64,000 nucleotides of DNA, taken from the NCBI GenBank assembly GCA_014695195.1, contig JACJNW010000034.1, forward strand, positions 181,944 to 245,943. Direction: 5' to 3'. Shown here piece after piece: positions 1 through 8,955 of the stretch (positions within the stretch are counted from its first letter, which is position 1; each line of letters starts with the position of its first letter). The DNA is from Cyanobacteria bacterium FACHB-DQ100 (GTDB lineage Bacteria > Cyanobacteriota > Cyanobacteriia > Leptolyngbyales > Leptolyngbyaceae). The notes beneath the pieces were generated by a model. The model ran no database searches, had not been told where the DNA came from, and saw nothing but the letters and a program-made list of their open reading frames with translations. Position numbers and translations under genes: made by a program.

Positions 1-2980
1 TTAGCGCGATCGAGCTTGCAAAATAAAATGAGTGCAGCATTCCGGCAACATCGCGTAAAGGAGAACGCTTCATGCGGCGATCGTTCAAACTCCGCGAAGT
101 ATTGCCTTCAAAATCAATCACCAGAAAATCTTTTCCGGTGTAAAGCACCTGTCCGAGATGATAGTCTCCGTGATATCGAGTCCGCATTGCCGTAATTTTT
201 AGATTCAGAACGCTGCGGAATTGGTCTAGACAAGGCTCGTATTGTCCCAAAACTTTCTGCGCGAGTTGGGGGTTTGGCATTTGGTATAGCTCATTTCTCA
301 ATGCGAGAAAGACCTGGCCAGCGAGATTACGAGCATACTGGTAAATCGATCGCTGATACAAAGAGGTAAATGGTTCTGGCTTAAAGTCGGGGTTTTCAGA
401 ATCAGAAGCTAAAGCGATGTGCAATTCAGCCGTTCGTTGTCCCAAGCGTTGAATATTGACAAGATAGGCTCCAAGCGCAGTCTGGGCGGCTTCTGGAATG
501 CTTTCTTGTAGCGTACAAGCTCCATTCTCACAGGAGGTAACTGCATCAAAATAGGTACGAAGACTATCTAATGTATAGTCCCAACCATTCCGCGCATCCG
601 AGATAAACTCTTGCAGAACTGCGATCGTTGAAGGTGGCTTGCTAGGGGATTGATAAGTGAGTGTGCCAACAATGGCAGGAATTTGAGTAAATCGCGACTG
701 TAAAAACTGCCGCATCTCAACATCCGGGTTAATGCCTTCTTCAACAATGCGGAACAATTTGAGAATATAAGCAGCTTCTGCACTGGTTTTTACCGATTCA
801 CCGTAGATGATCGATGTATTGTTATGCTCACCTTTGAGCAAGGAAGCTTCCAGCATTGGAAACTGTCTGATCGCGCTCACGCTCAGTTGTCCAGATTGAC
901 CGGGATAGCGATCGCCATCTGAGAACCGTTCGAGCAATCCAACTAGGAATGCTGGATCAGCGATCGCTGCAAACAATACCCCGTCTCCTTCAACTTGAGC
1001 AATGATTGATTCAGCCGGCAAAGACGAAGCTCGATTACTATCTGCATGAGCCACAATCACAATGTAGGTTTCAGGCTGCCCTTGAAGGTAGTTTACTTGT
1101 AGCCAAACCATCTGAGCTTCATGAGTTTGGTACGGAATCGTGATCGACTCGACAATCTGAGCCGATTGCACTGGGCGGGTTCTTGCTCGGAACCAGCGAT
1201 GCTGCATTAGATGATTAACCAGAATTGTTTCCAAGGCAGCTTTACTCGTGGATTGTGTCAACGCGCTTTGCCAGTTTCCAACTAATCGCAATGTGGGTAA
1301 TTCTGAAGGTACGATCGTTTCAACTTCTTGGGGTTTGAGGCTAAACCAGTAAAACGCATAGCCTCCTAAGCTGAGAAAATAAGGTGCATCCTCAATGGCT
1401 GGAAACTGTGTTCTGCCAAAGACCTCAACCGGAACAAAACCAGAAAAAGCAGAGAGATCAAGCTCAACGGTTTGCACAAAGCGAGATAAGTTCGCAACGA
1501 CTAGGATGCACTCATCTTTGAAGGCGCGGGTAAATGCTAAAACTTTACGATTTTCCGGGTGTAATAGCTGAAATTCTCCCTGTCCAAAAGCATGAAACCG
1601 TTTTCGAGTTGCAATCAAGCGCCGCATTGCGTTTAACAACGAATTCGGGTTCGATCGCTGAGCTTCAACATTCACGGTTGTATAGTTGTACTCAGAATCT
1701 ACAATCAGCGGTAAGTAAAGTTTGTGGGGATTGGCGCGGCTAAATCCAGCATTGCGATCGTCACTCCACTGCATCGGCGTTCTAACGCCATTACGATCGC
1801 CTACATACACATTGTCGCCCATGCCAATCTCATCACCGTAGTACAGCACCGGGGTTCCCGGCAAGGAGAGCAATAGACTGTTTAACAGTTCGATTTGTCG
1901 GCGATCGTTTCCAAGTAGCGGTGCCAATCGTCGTCGAATGCCTAGATTGACTCGCATGTCTTTGTCTTGAGCATAGACGCGATACATATAGTCTCGGTCT
2001 TCATCTGTAACCATTTCTAGAGTCAGTTCATCGTGATTTCGCAGGAAAATACCCCACTGACAGTTTTCTGGAATGGTTGGTGTTTGCTGCAAGATATCAC
2101 TGATGGGAAAACTATCTTCCATTCGCACCGACATAAACAATCGCGGCATTAATGGAAAGTGAAAGTTCATATGACACTCATCGCCATCCCCATAATAAGC
2201 CGCAGCATCTTCGGGCCATTGGTTTGCCTCAGCCAGCAGCATACATTCGGGATAGTCTTTTTCCACGCGCTGACGTAGTTTCTTCAGAAACTCATGGGTT
2301 TCTGGTAAGTTCTCGCAGTTTGTTCCTTCTCGCTCATACAGATAGGGCACTGCATCCATTCGCAAGCCATCGACCCCCATCTTTAACCAGAAGTCTAAGA
2401 CCTCAAACACGGCTTCTTGGACTGCCGGATTGTCATAGTTCAAATCGGGTTGATGTGAGTAGAAGCGATGCCAAAAGTAAGATTTAGCCACTGCATCCCA
2501 TGTCCAGTTAGAAACCTCGAAGTCCTGAAAGATAATTCGTGCTTCTTGGTATTTTTCAGGCGTGTTGCTCCAGACATAGAAATCTCGTTCGACAGAGCCT
2601 TCTGGGGCACGTCGAGCGCGTTGAAACCAGGGATGCTGATCAGAAGTGTGATTAATGATTAGCTCGATGATGACGCGAATTCCACGGGCATGAGCGGCTT
2701 CTAGAAAGTCCTTAAAGTCTTCGATCGTCCCATAGATCGGATTGACGCTGGTATAGTCTGAAATATCATAGCCATCATCGCGCAACGGAGACGGGAAAAA
2801 GGGCAGCACCCAAAGTGCCGTTACACCCAGATTTTGCAAATAATCCAACTTCTCAGTCAAGCCGCGAAAATCCCCGATGCCATCGGCGTTGCTATCTGCG
2901 AAAGCACGAACTGGAACTTCGTAAATAATGGCATCTTTGTACCATTGAGGATCGTAGTTGAGCGTTGAAGATTGCATCAT
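1..2980 (-). CDS. treS: Trehalose synthase / maltokinase fusion (3' end outside window)
   Basis: The N-terminal half is a GH13 alpha-amylase-fold trehalose synthase that interconverts maltose and trehalose. The barrel motifs are visible: nucleophile D209 in GMRLDAVPYLYERE, acid/base E251 in LLLAEANQWPED and D317 in FLRNHDELTL. The C-terminal part carries the maltokinase signature HGDYHLGQVL followed by VIDFEG, so the protein would also phosphorylate maltose with ATP to maltose-1-phosphate. About 993 codons are present and the stop lies beyond base 1; full fusions are around 1,100 residues. It starts with two consecutive ATG codons (2980 or 2977). It is divergent from malQ, with about 180 bp between them, which fits a shared maltose/glycogen/trehalose control region. 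Motifs are seen directly; the in vivo direction is inferred. Confidence 0.95.
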   Translation of the reverse strand, partial: MMQSSTLNYDPQWYKDAIIYEVPVRAFADSNADGIGDFRGLTEKLDYLQNLGVTALWVLPFFPSPLRDDGYDISDYTSVNPIYGTIEDFKDFLEAAHARGIRVIIELIINHTSDQHPWFQRARRAPEGSVERDFYVWSNTPEKYQEARIIFQDFEVSNWTWDAVAKSYFWHRFYSHQPDLNYDNPAVQEAVFEVLDFWLKMGVDGLRMDAVPYLYEREGTNCENLPETHEFLKKLRQRVEKDYPECMLLAEANQWPEDAAAYYGDGDECHMNFHFPLMPRLFMSVRMEDSFPISDILQQTPTIPENCQWGIFLRNHDELTLEMVTDEDRDYMYRVYAQDKDMRVNLGIRRRLAPLLGNDRRQIELLNSLLLSLPGTPVLYYGDEIGMGDNVYVGDRNGVRTPMQWSDDRNAGFSRANPHKLYLPLIVDSEYNYTTVNVEAQRSNPNSLLNAMRRLIATRKRFHAFGQGEFQLLHPENRKVLAFTRAFKDECILVVANLSRFVQTVELDLSAFSGFVPVEVFGRTQFPAIEDAPYFLSLGGYAFYWFSLKPQEVETIVPSELPTLRLVGNWQSALTQSTSKAALETILVNHLMQHRWFRARTRPVQSAQIVESITIPYQTHEAQMVWLQVNYLQGQPETYIVIVAHADSNRASSLPAESIIAQVEGDGVLFAAIADPAFLVGLLERFSDGDRYPGQSGQLSVSAIRQFPMLEASLLKGEHNNTSIIYGESVKTSAEAAYILKLFRIVEEGINPDVEMRQFLQSRFTQIPAIVGTLTYQSPSKPPSTIAVLQEFISDARNGWDYTLDSLRTYFDAVTSCENGACTLQESIPEAAQTALGAYLVNIQRLGQRTAELHIALASDSENPDFKPEPFTSLYQRSIYQYARNLAGQVFLALRNELYQMPNPQLAQKVLGQYEPCLDQFRSVLNLKITAMRTRYHGDYHLGQVLYTGKDFLVIDFEGNTSRSLNDRRMKRSPLRDVAGMLHSFYFASSIAL

Positions 2981-3160
2981 CGTCGCCGTTAGAATTGCTG
3001 AAATTACGGTATTACGCTAGGAGGTTTTAGGAATTTTCGTCATCCTCCTAAGACTGATTCTTCACAAATTGCTTTGGTGATTCAATTTCCGTCCATAGAA
3101 TTATGATTTTGCTCACAGAGTTTAGTAAAGTTCAGCGATGGCAAGCGTGGAGAATGGGTG
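2981..3160. promoter_or_regulatory. Divergent promoter region treS / malQ
   Basis: This 180-bp spacer lies between the divergently transcribed treS and malQ genes and must hold both promoters. It is AT-richer than its flanks. A GGAG at 3148-3151 could serve as ribosome binding site for the malQ ATG at 3161. No operator could be identified with confidence. Confidence 0.4.
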
Positions 3161-4648
3161 ATGTTTCAGCGATCGAGCGGAATTCTTCTGCATCCGACGA
3201 GTTTACCGAGTGACTTTGGCATTGGGGATTTAGGGCGATCTGCATATGAGTTTGTAGATTTTCTCGCCAAAAGTGGTCAAACGCTGTGGCAAATTTTGCC
3301 GCTGGCTCCGACCGGCTACGAACATTCACCCTACACCATGAATTTCAGCGTGTTTGCGGGTAATCCATTGATGATTAGCTTGGAACAGCTTGCCGAAGAA
3401 GGATTACTGAAGCCCGAAGAAGTGATCCCGATTGAAGGGGGACGGGAGCGAGTTGAGTTCGATCGCGTGATTCCTTACAAGACCAAACTGCTGAAGTTAG
3501 CGTTCGATCGCTTCAAGCCACAGCCTGATTTCAAGGACTTTTGCCAGCAGCAATCCCAGTGGCTAGATGATTTTGCATTGTTTATGGCATTACTTGAAGC
3601 CAACCCTGGAAAAGATTGGCATCACTGGGATCGAGGACTAGCAAAACGCGATCCTGATGCTCTTAAATCGGCAACTGAAGCCTTGCAGCCAGCCATCCAG
3701 TTTCATCAATTTCTACAATTCAAGTTCTTTGAACAGTGGATGAAGTTGCGGCACTATGCCAATGCTAAGAACATTCAGATTATTGGTGATATTTCGATCT
3801 ATGTTTGCCATAACAGCGCCGACGTCTGGGCGCATCCAGAGATTTTCAAGCTCGATCGAGACACGTTTGAGCCGACCTTTATTGCAGGTGTTCCACCAGA
3901 TTATTTCAGCGCCACTGGGCAGCTTTGGGGAAATCCCGTTTATGACTGGGATCAACTCCAGAAAAGCAAATATGAGTGGTGGATTCAGCGCTTTCAAACC
4001 ACTTTGCAGTATGTTGATATTGTTCGAGTTGACCATTTCCGAGGCTTCCAAGCGTATTGGCAAGTTCCCGCCGGTGAAGAAACGGCGATCAATGGAGAAT
4101 GGATCGAAGCACCGGGAGCCGAGTTTTTTGAAACCTTGGGAGCGCGTTTAGGCGAATTGCCAATTCTGGCGGAAGACCTTGGGATTATTACCCCCGAAGT
4201 TGAGGAGCTACGCGATCGCTTCAATTTCCCCGGCATGAAGATTCTACAGTTCGCTTTTAGTGATGATGCAAACAACACACATCTACCGCATCACTATGTT
4301 CAAAACAGCATCGTTTATCCTGGGACACACGATAACGATACTGCGATCGGCTGGTGGAACACAGCAACACCGCACGAAAAAGAATTCTTCGCGCAGTACA
4401 TTGGCTATACTCCGGATGAGACAAACATTCATTGGGCATTAGTCCGGATGGCGTTTGCGTCTGTGTCGGTTTGGGCAATTCCAGCGCTGCAAGACATTCT
4501 AGGACTGGATGGACGATCGCGCATGAATGATCCGAGCCAATATGCAGGCAATTGGCGCTGGCGATATCCAAGCTCTGAACTGCTCACCGATGAACTGGCG
4601 GAAAAGCTGCGATCGATGACCGCTTGCTACAGTCGGCTGAAGTCATAA
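3161..4648 (+). CDS. malQ: 4-alpha-glucanotransferase (amylomaltase, GH77)
   Basis: This enzyme disproportionates maltodextrins, moving glucan segments between acceptor chains, in cytoplasmic glycogen/maltose metabolism. The protein opens with the family hallmark SGILLHPTSLPSDFGIGDLG. It shows the three GH77 catalytic acids: the nucleophile Asp in VRVDHFRGF (about residue 291), the acid/base Glu in LAEDLG (about 338) and the third Asp in GTHDNDT (about 391). At about 495 residues it is full length. I prefer ATG 3161 over the adjacent GTG 3158 because GGAG lies 9 bases upstream. It is divergent from treS-maltokinase, so both ends of maltose use are probably controlled together. Confidence 0.95.
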   Translation: MFQRSSGILLHPTSLPSDFGIGDLGRSAYEFVDFLAKSGQTLWQILPLAPTGYEHSPYTMNFSVFAGNPLMISLEQLAEEGLLKPEEVIPIEGGRERVEFDRVIPYKTKLLKLAFDRFKPQPDFKDFCQQQSQWLDDFALFMALLEANPGKDWHHWDRGLAKRDPDALKSATEALQPAIQFHQFLQFKFFEQWMKLRHYANAKNIQIIGDISIYVCHNSADVWAHPEIFKLDRDTFEPTFIAGVPPDYFSATGQLWGNPVYDWDQLQKSKYEWWIQRFQTTLQYVDIVRVDHFRGFQAYWQVPAGEETAINGEWIEAPGAEFFETLGARLGELPILAEDLGIITPEVEELRDRFNFPGMKILQFAFSDDANNTHLPHHYVQNSIVYPGTHDNDTAIGWWNTATPHEKEFFAQYIGYTPDETNIHWALVRMAFASVSVWAIPALQDILGLDGRSRMNDPSQYAGNWRWRYPSSELLTDELAEKLRSMTACYSRLKS

Positions 4649-4735
4649 ATCATCTTGCAAGAAGGTTTCAAGTTGCAGGGTTCCGCTTACGCTGTAAATC
4701 AATAAATCAATTGCAGCGTTTCTAGGACAGCATAC

Positions 4736-6427
4736 ATGGATCGATTGAACTTGAGCGGTTTTCGACAATTCTGGACGATCGCGAAACCCTACTGGCAAGG
4801 GAACGAAAAGTGGCAGGCAAGAGGCTTGTTGCTGAGTGTGGTGCTATTTTTGCTGGCGTACACGGGTTTGAGCGTGATTCTGAACAACAAGCGAGGCGTG
4901 TTAATTTCCGCGCTTTCTGCCCGTGATGAATCGCGATTCTGGCAAACCGTGTTTGTGTTTATTGCTGTTCTGGTAATTTATGCGCCATTGCTTGCAGGCT
5001 ATCGCTATCTACGCGATCGTCTCAGCTTACAGTGGCGACGTTGGCTAACGACGCGCTTTGTGGATAGTTACTTTAACGATCGGGCTTATTATGAACTGAC
5101 CGCAAAACCTGAAATTGATAACCCCGATCAGCGAATCGCTGAAGATGTTCGGAGCTTTACGCAAGAGTCGCTTGCCTTTTTGTTGGTTCTAGTTGAATCG
5201 GTTCTCTCGGTGATTGCCTTTAGCGGGGTGCTTTGGGGCATTTCTAAACCGCTAGTGATTTTTCTAGTGTTGTATGCGCTGGCAGGAACGCTTGTAACCA
5301 CCGTTGTCTTTGGTAAGCCTTTGGTGCGGCTGAATTTTGAGCAACTGAAAAAAGAAGCAGATTTTCGATTTAGCTTGGTGCGGATTCGCGAGAATGCTGA
5401 AGCGATCGCGTTCTATCGGGGCGAAGAACAAGAATCGAACCAGGTCAAAGCGCGGTTTCTTGAAGTATTTGAAAATGTGAAACGGCTGCTGATTTGGGAA
5501 CTCAATCTGAATGTGTTGACGAATGCGTATGAGTTTATTCCGTTTATTCTGCCTGCTTTAGTCGTTGCTCCTGCAATCTTTGCGGGAGAGATGGAAGTGG
5601 GTAAAGTGACTGAAGCTCAAGGCGCGTTTGTTCGAGTGTTCTTCTCGCTCAATGTTGTTGTTGCAAGATTCCAAGCGTTAACAACCTTTGGGGCTGGAAT
5701 TAATCGTCTATCCAGCTTTGCAGAATTTTTAGAACAAAAAGATGCTGTAGATGAACAAGCAATCATTCAAACCACCGAAGACGATCGCATCACGATCGAA
5801 CACCTAACCCTTCAAACTCCAAACCGACAACGGACATTAGTTGAAAACTTATCAATCGAGCTTCCCAAACAGCAAGGGCTTTTAGTCATGGGTGCAAGTG
5901 GCTGCGGTAAAAGTTCTTTATTAAGAGCGATCGCAGGCTTATGGAACGCTGGGACTGGAACGATCGTGCGTCCCAATTTAAATCAGGTTCTATTTTTACC
6001 GCAACGTCCTTACATGGTGTTGGGAACCTTGCGCGATCAGTTGCTTTATCCAAACTCCGACCTTGAAATCGAAGATGCTCAGCTACAACAGATATTAGAG
6101 CAAGTTAATTTAGCGGATTTAGCCGATCGCTTCGGGGGCTTTGGAGCAAAACAAGAGTGGTCAGATGTCTTATCGCTGGGAGAACAACAGCGCCTTACCT
6201 TTGCTCGATTGCTGTTGAATAAGCCAGATTATGCCATTCTCGATGAAGCCACCAGCGCTTTAGATCAAGCAAACGAGGAGCGATTATACGAGCATTTAGA
6301 GCGAGTTGGGACAACTTTCCTCAGTGTGGGACATCGATCGACATTAGCAAAATATCATCAAGCCATTCTGGAATTCTCGCAGGACAAAACCTGGAAATTA
6401 AAACATCCGCAAGAAGTTAGCAATTGA
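4736..6427 (+). CDS. ABC transporter, fused permease/ATPase (SbmA/BacA-YddA type)
   Basis: This is a half-transporter with the membrane domain first (about residues 1-340) and the ATPase domain last. The ATPase has Walker A GASGCGKSS (386-394), signature LSLGEQQR (479-486) and Walker B YAILDEATSALD with D503/E504. The N-terminus (FWTIAKPYW...) and the 563-residue length match the SbmA/YddA/ABCD-like family, which works as a homodimer in the inner membrane; members carry peptides, acyl-CoA or vitamin-like compounds. The substrate cannot be read from sequence. It lies 87 bp after malQ without a clear terminator between them, so read-through is possible. A strong hairpin at 6433-6465 follows the stop. 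Confidence 0.9.
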   Translation: MDRLNLSGFRQFWTIAKPYWQGNEKWQARGLLLSVVLFLLAYTGLSVILNNKRGVLISALSARDESRFWQTVFVFIAVLVIYAPLLAGYRYLRDRLSLQWRRWLTTRFVDSYFNDRAYYELTAKPEIDNPDQRIAEDVRSFTQESLAFLLVLVESVLSVIAFSGVLWGISKPLVIFLVLYALAGTLVTTVVFGKPLVRLNFEQLKKEADFRFSLVRIRENAEAIAFYRGEEQESNQVKARFLEVFENVKRLLIWELNLNVLTNAYEFIPFILPALVVAPAIFAGEMEVGKVTEAQGAFVRVFFSLNVVVARFQALTTFGAGINRLSSFAEFLEQKDAVDEQAIIQTTEDDRITIEHLTLQTPNRQRTLVENLSIELPKQQGLLVMGASGCGKSSLLRAIAGLWNAGTGTIVRPNLNQVLFLPQRPYMVLGTLRDQLLYPNSDLEIEDAQLQQILEQVNLADLADRFGGFGAKQEWSDVLSLGEQQRLTFARLLLNKPDYAILDEATSALDQANEERLYEHLERVGTTFLSVGHRSTLAKYHQAILEFSQDKTWKLKHPQEVSN

Positions 6428-6432
6428 AACAA

Positions 6433-6465
6433 AGAGCGGCTCCGATCAAACGATCGGGCCGCTCT
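6433..6465. terminator. Bidirectional hairpin terminator
   Basis: AGAGCGGC and GCCGCTCT form the outer stem and CCGATC/GATCGG the inner stem around a short loop, with one bulged base. It lies between the convergent ends of the ABC transporter (6427) and the DUF2171 gene (6472), so it can serve both. A-rich sequence flanks it on both sides, giving T-runs on the minus strand. Confidence 0.7.
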
Positions 6466-6471
6466 GAAAAA

Positions 6472-6741
6472 CTAGACTTCCGCCGGAGCCTCATTCATCA
6501 ACTCTTTAAGCACTTCATCGATCCGTTTGTTCAAAAACACAGCACTTTCATCGACTGCCCGAACCCAAGTGACAGGAAACCAATGATGCTGTCGATCGGG
6601 AGAATCAAGCTTTTTCATTTTGATATACTTTCCGCCCTCAACTTGATCTACAGTTCCGATGTGCACATCTGATGCGCCATCCAAACCGCCAGGGCCTTCA
6701 GCATAAATTGCTAAATCTGCTCTAATTTTAGAAATGTCCAC
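6472..6741 (-). CDS. DUF2171-family small protein
   Basis: This 89-residue soluble protein begins MDISKIRADLAIYAEG and carries the DUF2171 pattern: a short KOW/PRC-barrel-like region with HIGTVDQVEGGKYIKMKK followed by HHWFPVTWV and a C-terminal acidic helix. Homologues are common in cyanobacteria and other bacteria, often near stress genes, and have no established biochemical role. It is the downstream member of a minus-strand pair with the secreted protein at 6769-7140, 27 bp apart, and ends next to the shared hairpin terminator. Family assignment is from motif recognition; function is unknown. Confidence 0.8.
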   Translation of the reverse strand: MDISKIRADLAIYAEGPGGLDGASDVHIGTVDQVEGGKYIKMKKLDSPDRQHHWFPVTWVRAVDESAVFLNKRIDEVLKELMNEAPAEV

Positions 6742-6768
6742 GATTGTGTCCTCGATATAAAAAATGGT

Positions 6769-7140
6769 TTATTTGCCCGTAACTTTCTGGGTCAGTTCCC
6801 GTACTTTGCTCACTGAAGTCTCAATCAAGCTGGTTTCAGGAACTTCCTTTCCTTCCGCATCCACAATCCGTTTAAACGGTCCGGGCATCTTCTCAGGGTC
6901 TTGTCCTTCTTGCAGACGTTGTTGATAGATCTCTTCTTGAATCCCTGCTGCCTCAGTTTCTTCAAACGCCCGATCGATCTGCTCTTCGGCACTAATCGAA
7001 GAGGACGAAGACGGGGGTGCAGCGTAGCTCGGTAAGTTTAGAAATACAAAGTTAGATACAGTAAACAATGCAACGAGCGACACGACTGCGATCGTTCGGC
7101 GCAACCCTCGCTGCAATGCCGATAAAACGATAGGCATCAT
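6769..7140 (-). CDS. Secreted small conserved cyanobacterial protein
   Basis: This 123-residue protein has an N-terminal hydrophobic segment (about residues 15-37) ending in PSYAAPP, a good signal-peptidase site. A serine stretch and an acidic, helix-prone mature part rich in E and Q follow. I see no enzyme motif and do not recognise a named family. It starts with two ATG codons preceded by AGAGG, so the start is well supported. The neighbour downstream is the DUF2171 gene in the same orientation. A periplasmic or thylakoid-lumen location is inferred from the signal peptide only. Confidence 0.7.
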   Translation of the reverse strand: MMPIVLSALQRGLRRTIAVVSLVALFTVSNFVFLNLPSYAAPPSSSSSISAEEQIDRAFEETEAAGIQEEIYQQRLQEGQDPEKMPGPFKRIVDAEGKEVPETSLIETSVSKVRELTQKVTGK

Positions 7141-7247
7141 TTAACCTCTTTAGATAAAAGCTGAGTCGCATTCTAAGCTGCTGCGATCGTCACTGCTTCT
7201 CCTGTAAGACAGATTCAATTCCACCCTGCGTCTGAAGTGAATCACAA

Positions 7248-7500
7248 TCACTGCAAAAACTGCATCCTGAACAGATAGCGGTACGACTGTCCTCGGCTGG
7301 CTTTCACGGCAGCAAAGCTGATTACCACAATCATAAATCCCGTGAACAGCACAAGCGCCGCTACACCAACCACTAGCAACCAAAAACAGTACCAAAAATA
7401 GTCTGATTTGGGGATGCACCTGTAATTGCAACCATGCAAGTCGTAAAATCCATCTAATGTGTTTAATAGCGCCCAAAGTCGACAAGGAACTGTATCTCTA
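7248..7500 (-). pseudogene. Possible DUF4870-like membrane protein remnant
   Basis: On the minus strand one frame encodes a strongly hydrophobic stretch (WLLVVGVAALVLFTGFMIVV) followed by AVKASRGQSYRYLFRMQFL, which resembles the C-terminal end of DUF4870 membrane proteins (typically YRYPF-IRF). No ATG precedes it; the only in-frame starts are TTG codons. The frame is open upstream to about 7500 but that part does not look like the usual N-terminus. An overlapping frame (7150-7485) is longer but has a poor composition. I read it as a degraded or divergent small membrane protein gene. Certainty is low. Confidence 0.35.
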
Positions 7501-7565
7501 GGCTGATTGATCTATTTCATTAGAGCATTTCAAAATACATCGATCGCATCTTTTTAACGACTATT

Positions 7566-8405
7566 GTGAGTGTTTTAATTCGGTTAATCTTAGGGCTGGT
7601 GTTTGCGGTTGGGAGTCTCTTTAGCTACTTCGGGGCAACGAATGTCAATCCCGTTACGGGCGAAAACCAGCGCGTTCAACTGTCGCCCCGACAAGAAATC
7701 GCGCTCGGACTGCAAAGCCGTCAGCAAATGGCAGCTCGGCACGGCGGACTTTTCCCTGAGCAATCGCTGCAAGACTACATCGATGCAGTTGGTGAACGGG
7801 TGGTTCAGCGATCGGAGGCTGCTAAAGCGCCCTACCCGTTTGAGTTCCATCTGCTGCGCGATTCCCAGACAGTCAATGCCTTTGCGCTTCCAGGTGGACA
7901 AATCTTCATTACCGCAGCACTTCTAGGACGAATGAGCTCAGAAGCGCAGCTAGCTGCCGTATTAGGGCATGAAGTCGGTCACGTAGTTGGGCGACACGGA
8001 GCCGAGCATCTCGCCAAACAGCAGCTTGGTGTTTCTCTGGTGAACGCGATCGGAGTTGCGGCAAGTGGTGGAGAAGATGGCGGACAGGGAGCCGCCGCGA
8101 TCGCTCAAGCCGCAAATCAGCTTGTTAACCTCCGCTACGGTCGCCGGGATGAGGCGGAAAGCGATCGACTCGGACTAAAATTCATGCTTCAAGCAGGCTA
8201 CGACCCGCGCGGCATTCTCGAACTCATGCAAATTTTGGCGCAGAGTTCGGGGGGACGAAAACCAGAGTTTCTCAGTTCTCATCCCGATCCCGGCAATCGC
8301 TTACAGACCTTGAAAGCGGCGATTCAAAAGTCCTTTCCTCAAGGCATTCCGCCGAACTTAGAAGACGGGCGCGATCGCTTTGCTCAAACGGTTCGCCGCA
8401 GATAG
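7566..8405 (+). CDS. M48 family metalloprotease (BepA/LoiP-like)
   Basis: This is a zinc endopeptidase with the HEXXH site H135-E-V-G-H139 and the third ligand Glu at about 196-198 in DEAESDRLGLKFM. It starts at GTG 7566 with a hydrophobic N-terminal segment (VLIRLILGLVFAVGSLFSYFG), so it is a secreted or membrane-anchored protein of 279 residues facing the periplasm. The compact form without TPR repeats matches the YggG/LoiP-type branch, which handles envelope protein quality control. The DUF456 gene follows 10 bp downstream with its own ribosome binding site, suggesting an operon. The physiological substrate is unknown. Confidence 0.9.
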   Translation: MSVLIRLILGLVFAVGSLFSYFGATNVNPVTGENQRVQLSPRQEIALGLQSRQQMAARHGGLFPEQSLQDYIDAVGERVVQRSEAAKAPYPFEFHLLRDSQTVNAFALPGGQIFITAALLGRMSSEAQLAAVLGHEVGHVVGRHGAEHLAKQQLGVSLVNAIGVAASGGEDGGQGAAAIAQAANQLVNLRYGRRDEAESDRLGLKFMLQAGYDPRGILELMQILAQSSGGRKPEFLSSHPDPGNRLQTLKAAIQKSFPQGIPPNLEDGRDRFAQTVRRR

Positions 8406-8415
8406 GAGAAACACT

Positions 8416-8955
8416 ATGAATCTAATGATTTTGTACTGGGTATTAGTCGCGGTAATGCTAGTTGGAGTTGCGGGAGCAGTGTTACCCGGAGTGCCGGGGC
8501 CTAGCTTAATTCTGGCAGCAATTTTAGTGTGGTGTGTGGTGACAAAGTTTGCCATTCCGCTACTGCCGCTCGGATTGATCTTCGTGGCGCTGATTCTCAG
8601 TGCTGTTGTAGAATGGCTCGGCTCTTACTGGGGAGCCAAACAAGCAGGAGCGAGTAAGTGGAGCCAGTATGGAATGCTTGCGGGCATGGCGATCGGCTTT
8701 TTTGGGTTGTTGCCTGCGTTGCCGCTTGGCGGCCCCATTGCTGGAATCCTCGTCGGCGGTCTATTGGGTGGATTTATCGGTGAGTATCTTTATCGCCGCA
8801 ATCTCCCAGCCTCAGAACGCCTTAAAACGGCGGGAAAAGTGAGTCTCGCGATCGGCTTTGGCGCACTGATCGGAAACTTAATCGAAGTTGTGTTAGCGAT
8901 CGCAGCCGTTGGCATCTTTGTCTGGTCAACCTGGTCATCGGTGATGTGGGCTTAA
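8416..8955 (+). CDS. DUF456 family membrane protein
   Basis: This 179-residue, very hydrophobic protein has about four to five membrane segments and the glycine-rich patterns typical of DUF456 (PGVPGPSLILAAI, LPLGGPIAGILVGG). An upstream in-frame TTG exists, but ATG 8416 is preceded by TAGGAGA and is clearly better. It follows the M48 protease closely and its last 4 bases overlap the end of the convergent minus-strand surface gene (8952). Function of the family is not established; the genomic pairing hints at an envelope role. Confidence 0.85.
   Translation: MNLMILYWVLVAVMLVGVAGAVLPGVPGPSLILAAILVWCVVTKFAIPLLPLGLIFVALILSAVVEWLGSYWGAKQAGASKWSQYGMLAGMAIGFFGLLPALPLGGPIAGILVGGLLGGFIGEYLYRRNLPASERLKTAGKVSLAIGFGALIGNLIEVVLAIAAVGIFVWSTWSSVMWA

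Noticed and set aside
2152..2487. 111-codon plus-strand ORF
   Set aside because: It lies wholly antisense to the treS catalytic domain, whose reading frame is continuous with clear motifs; the ORF product has no family resemblance.
6424..6672. 82-codon plus-strand ORF after the ABC transporter
   Set aside because: It spans the bidirectional terminator and is antisense to the DUF2171 gene.
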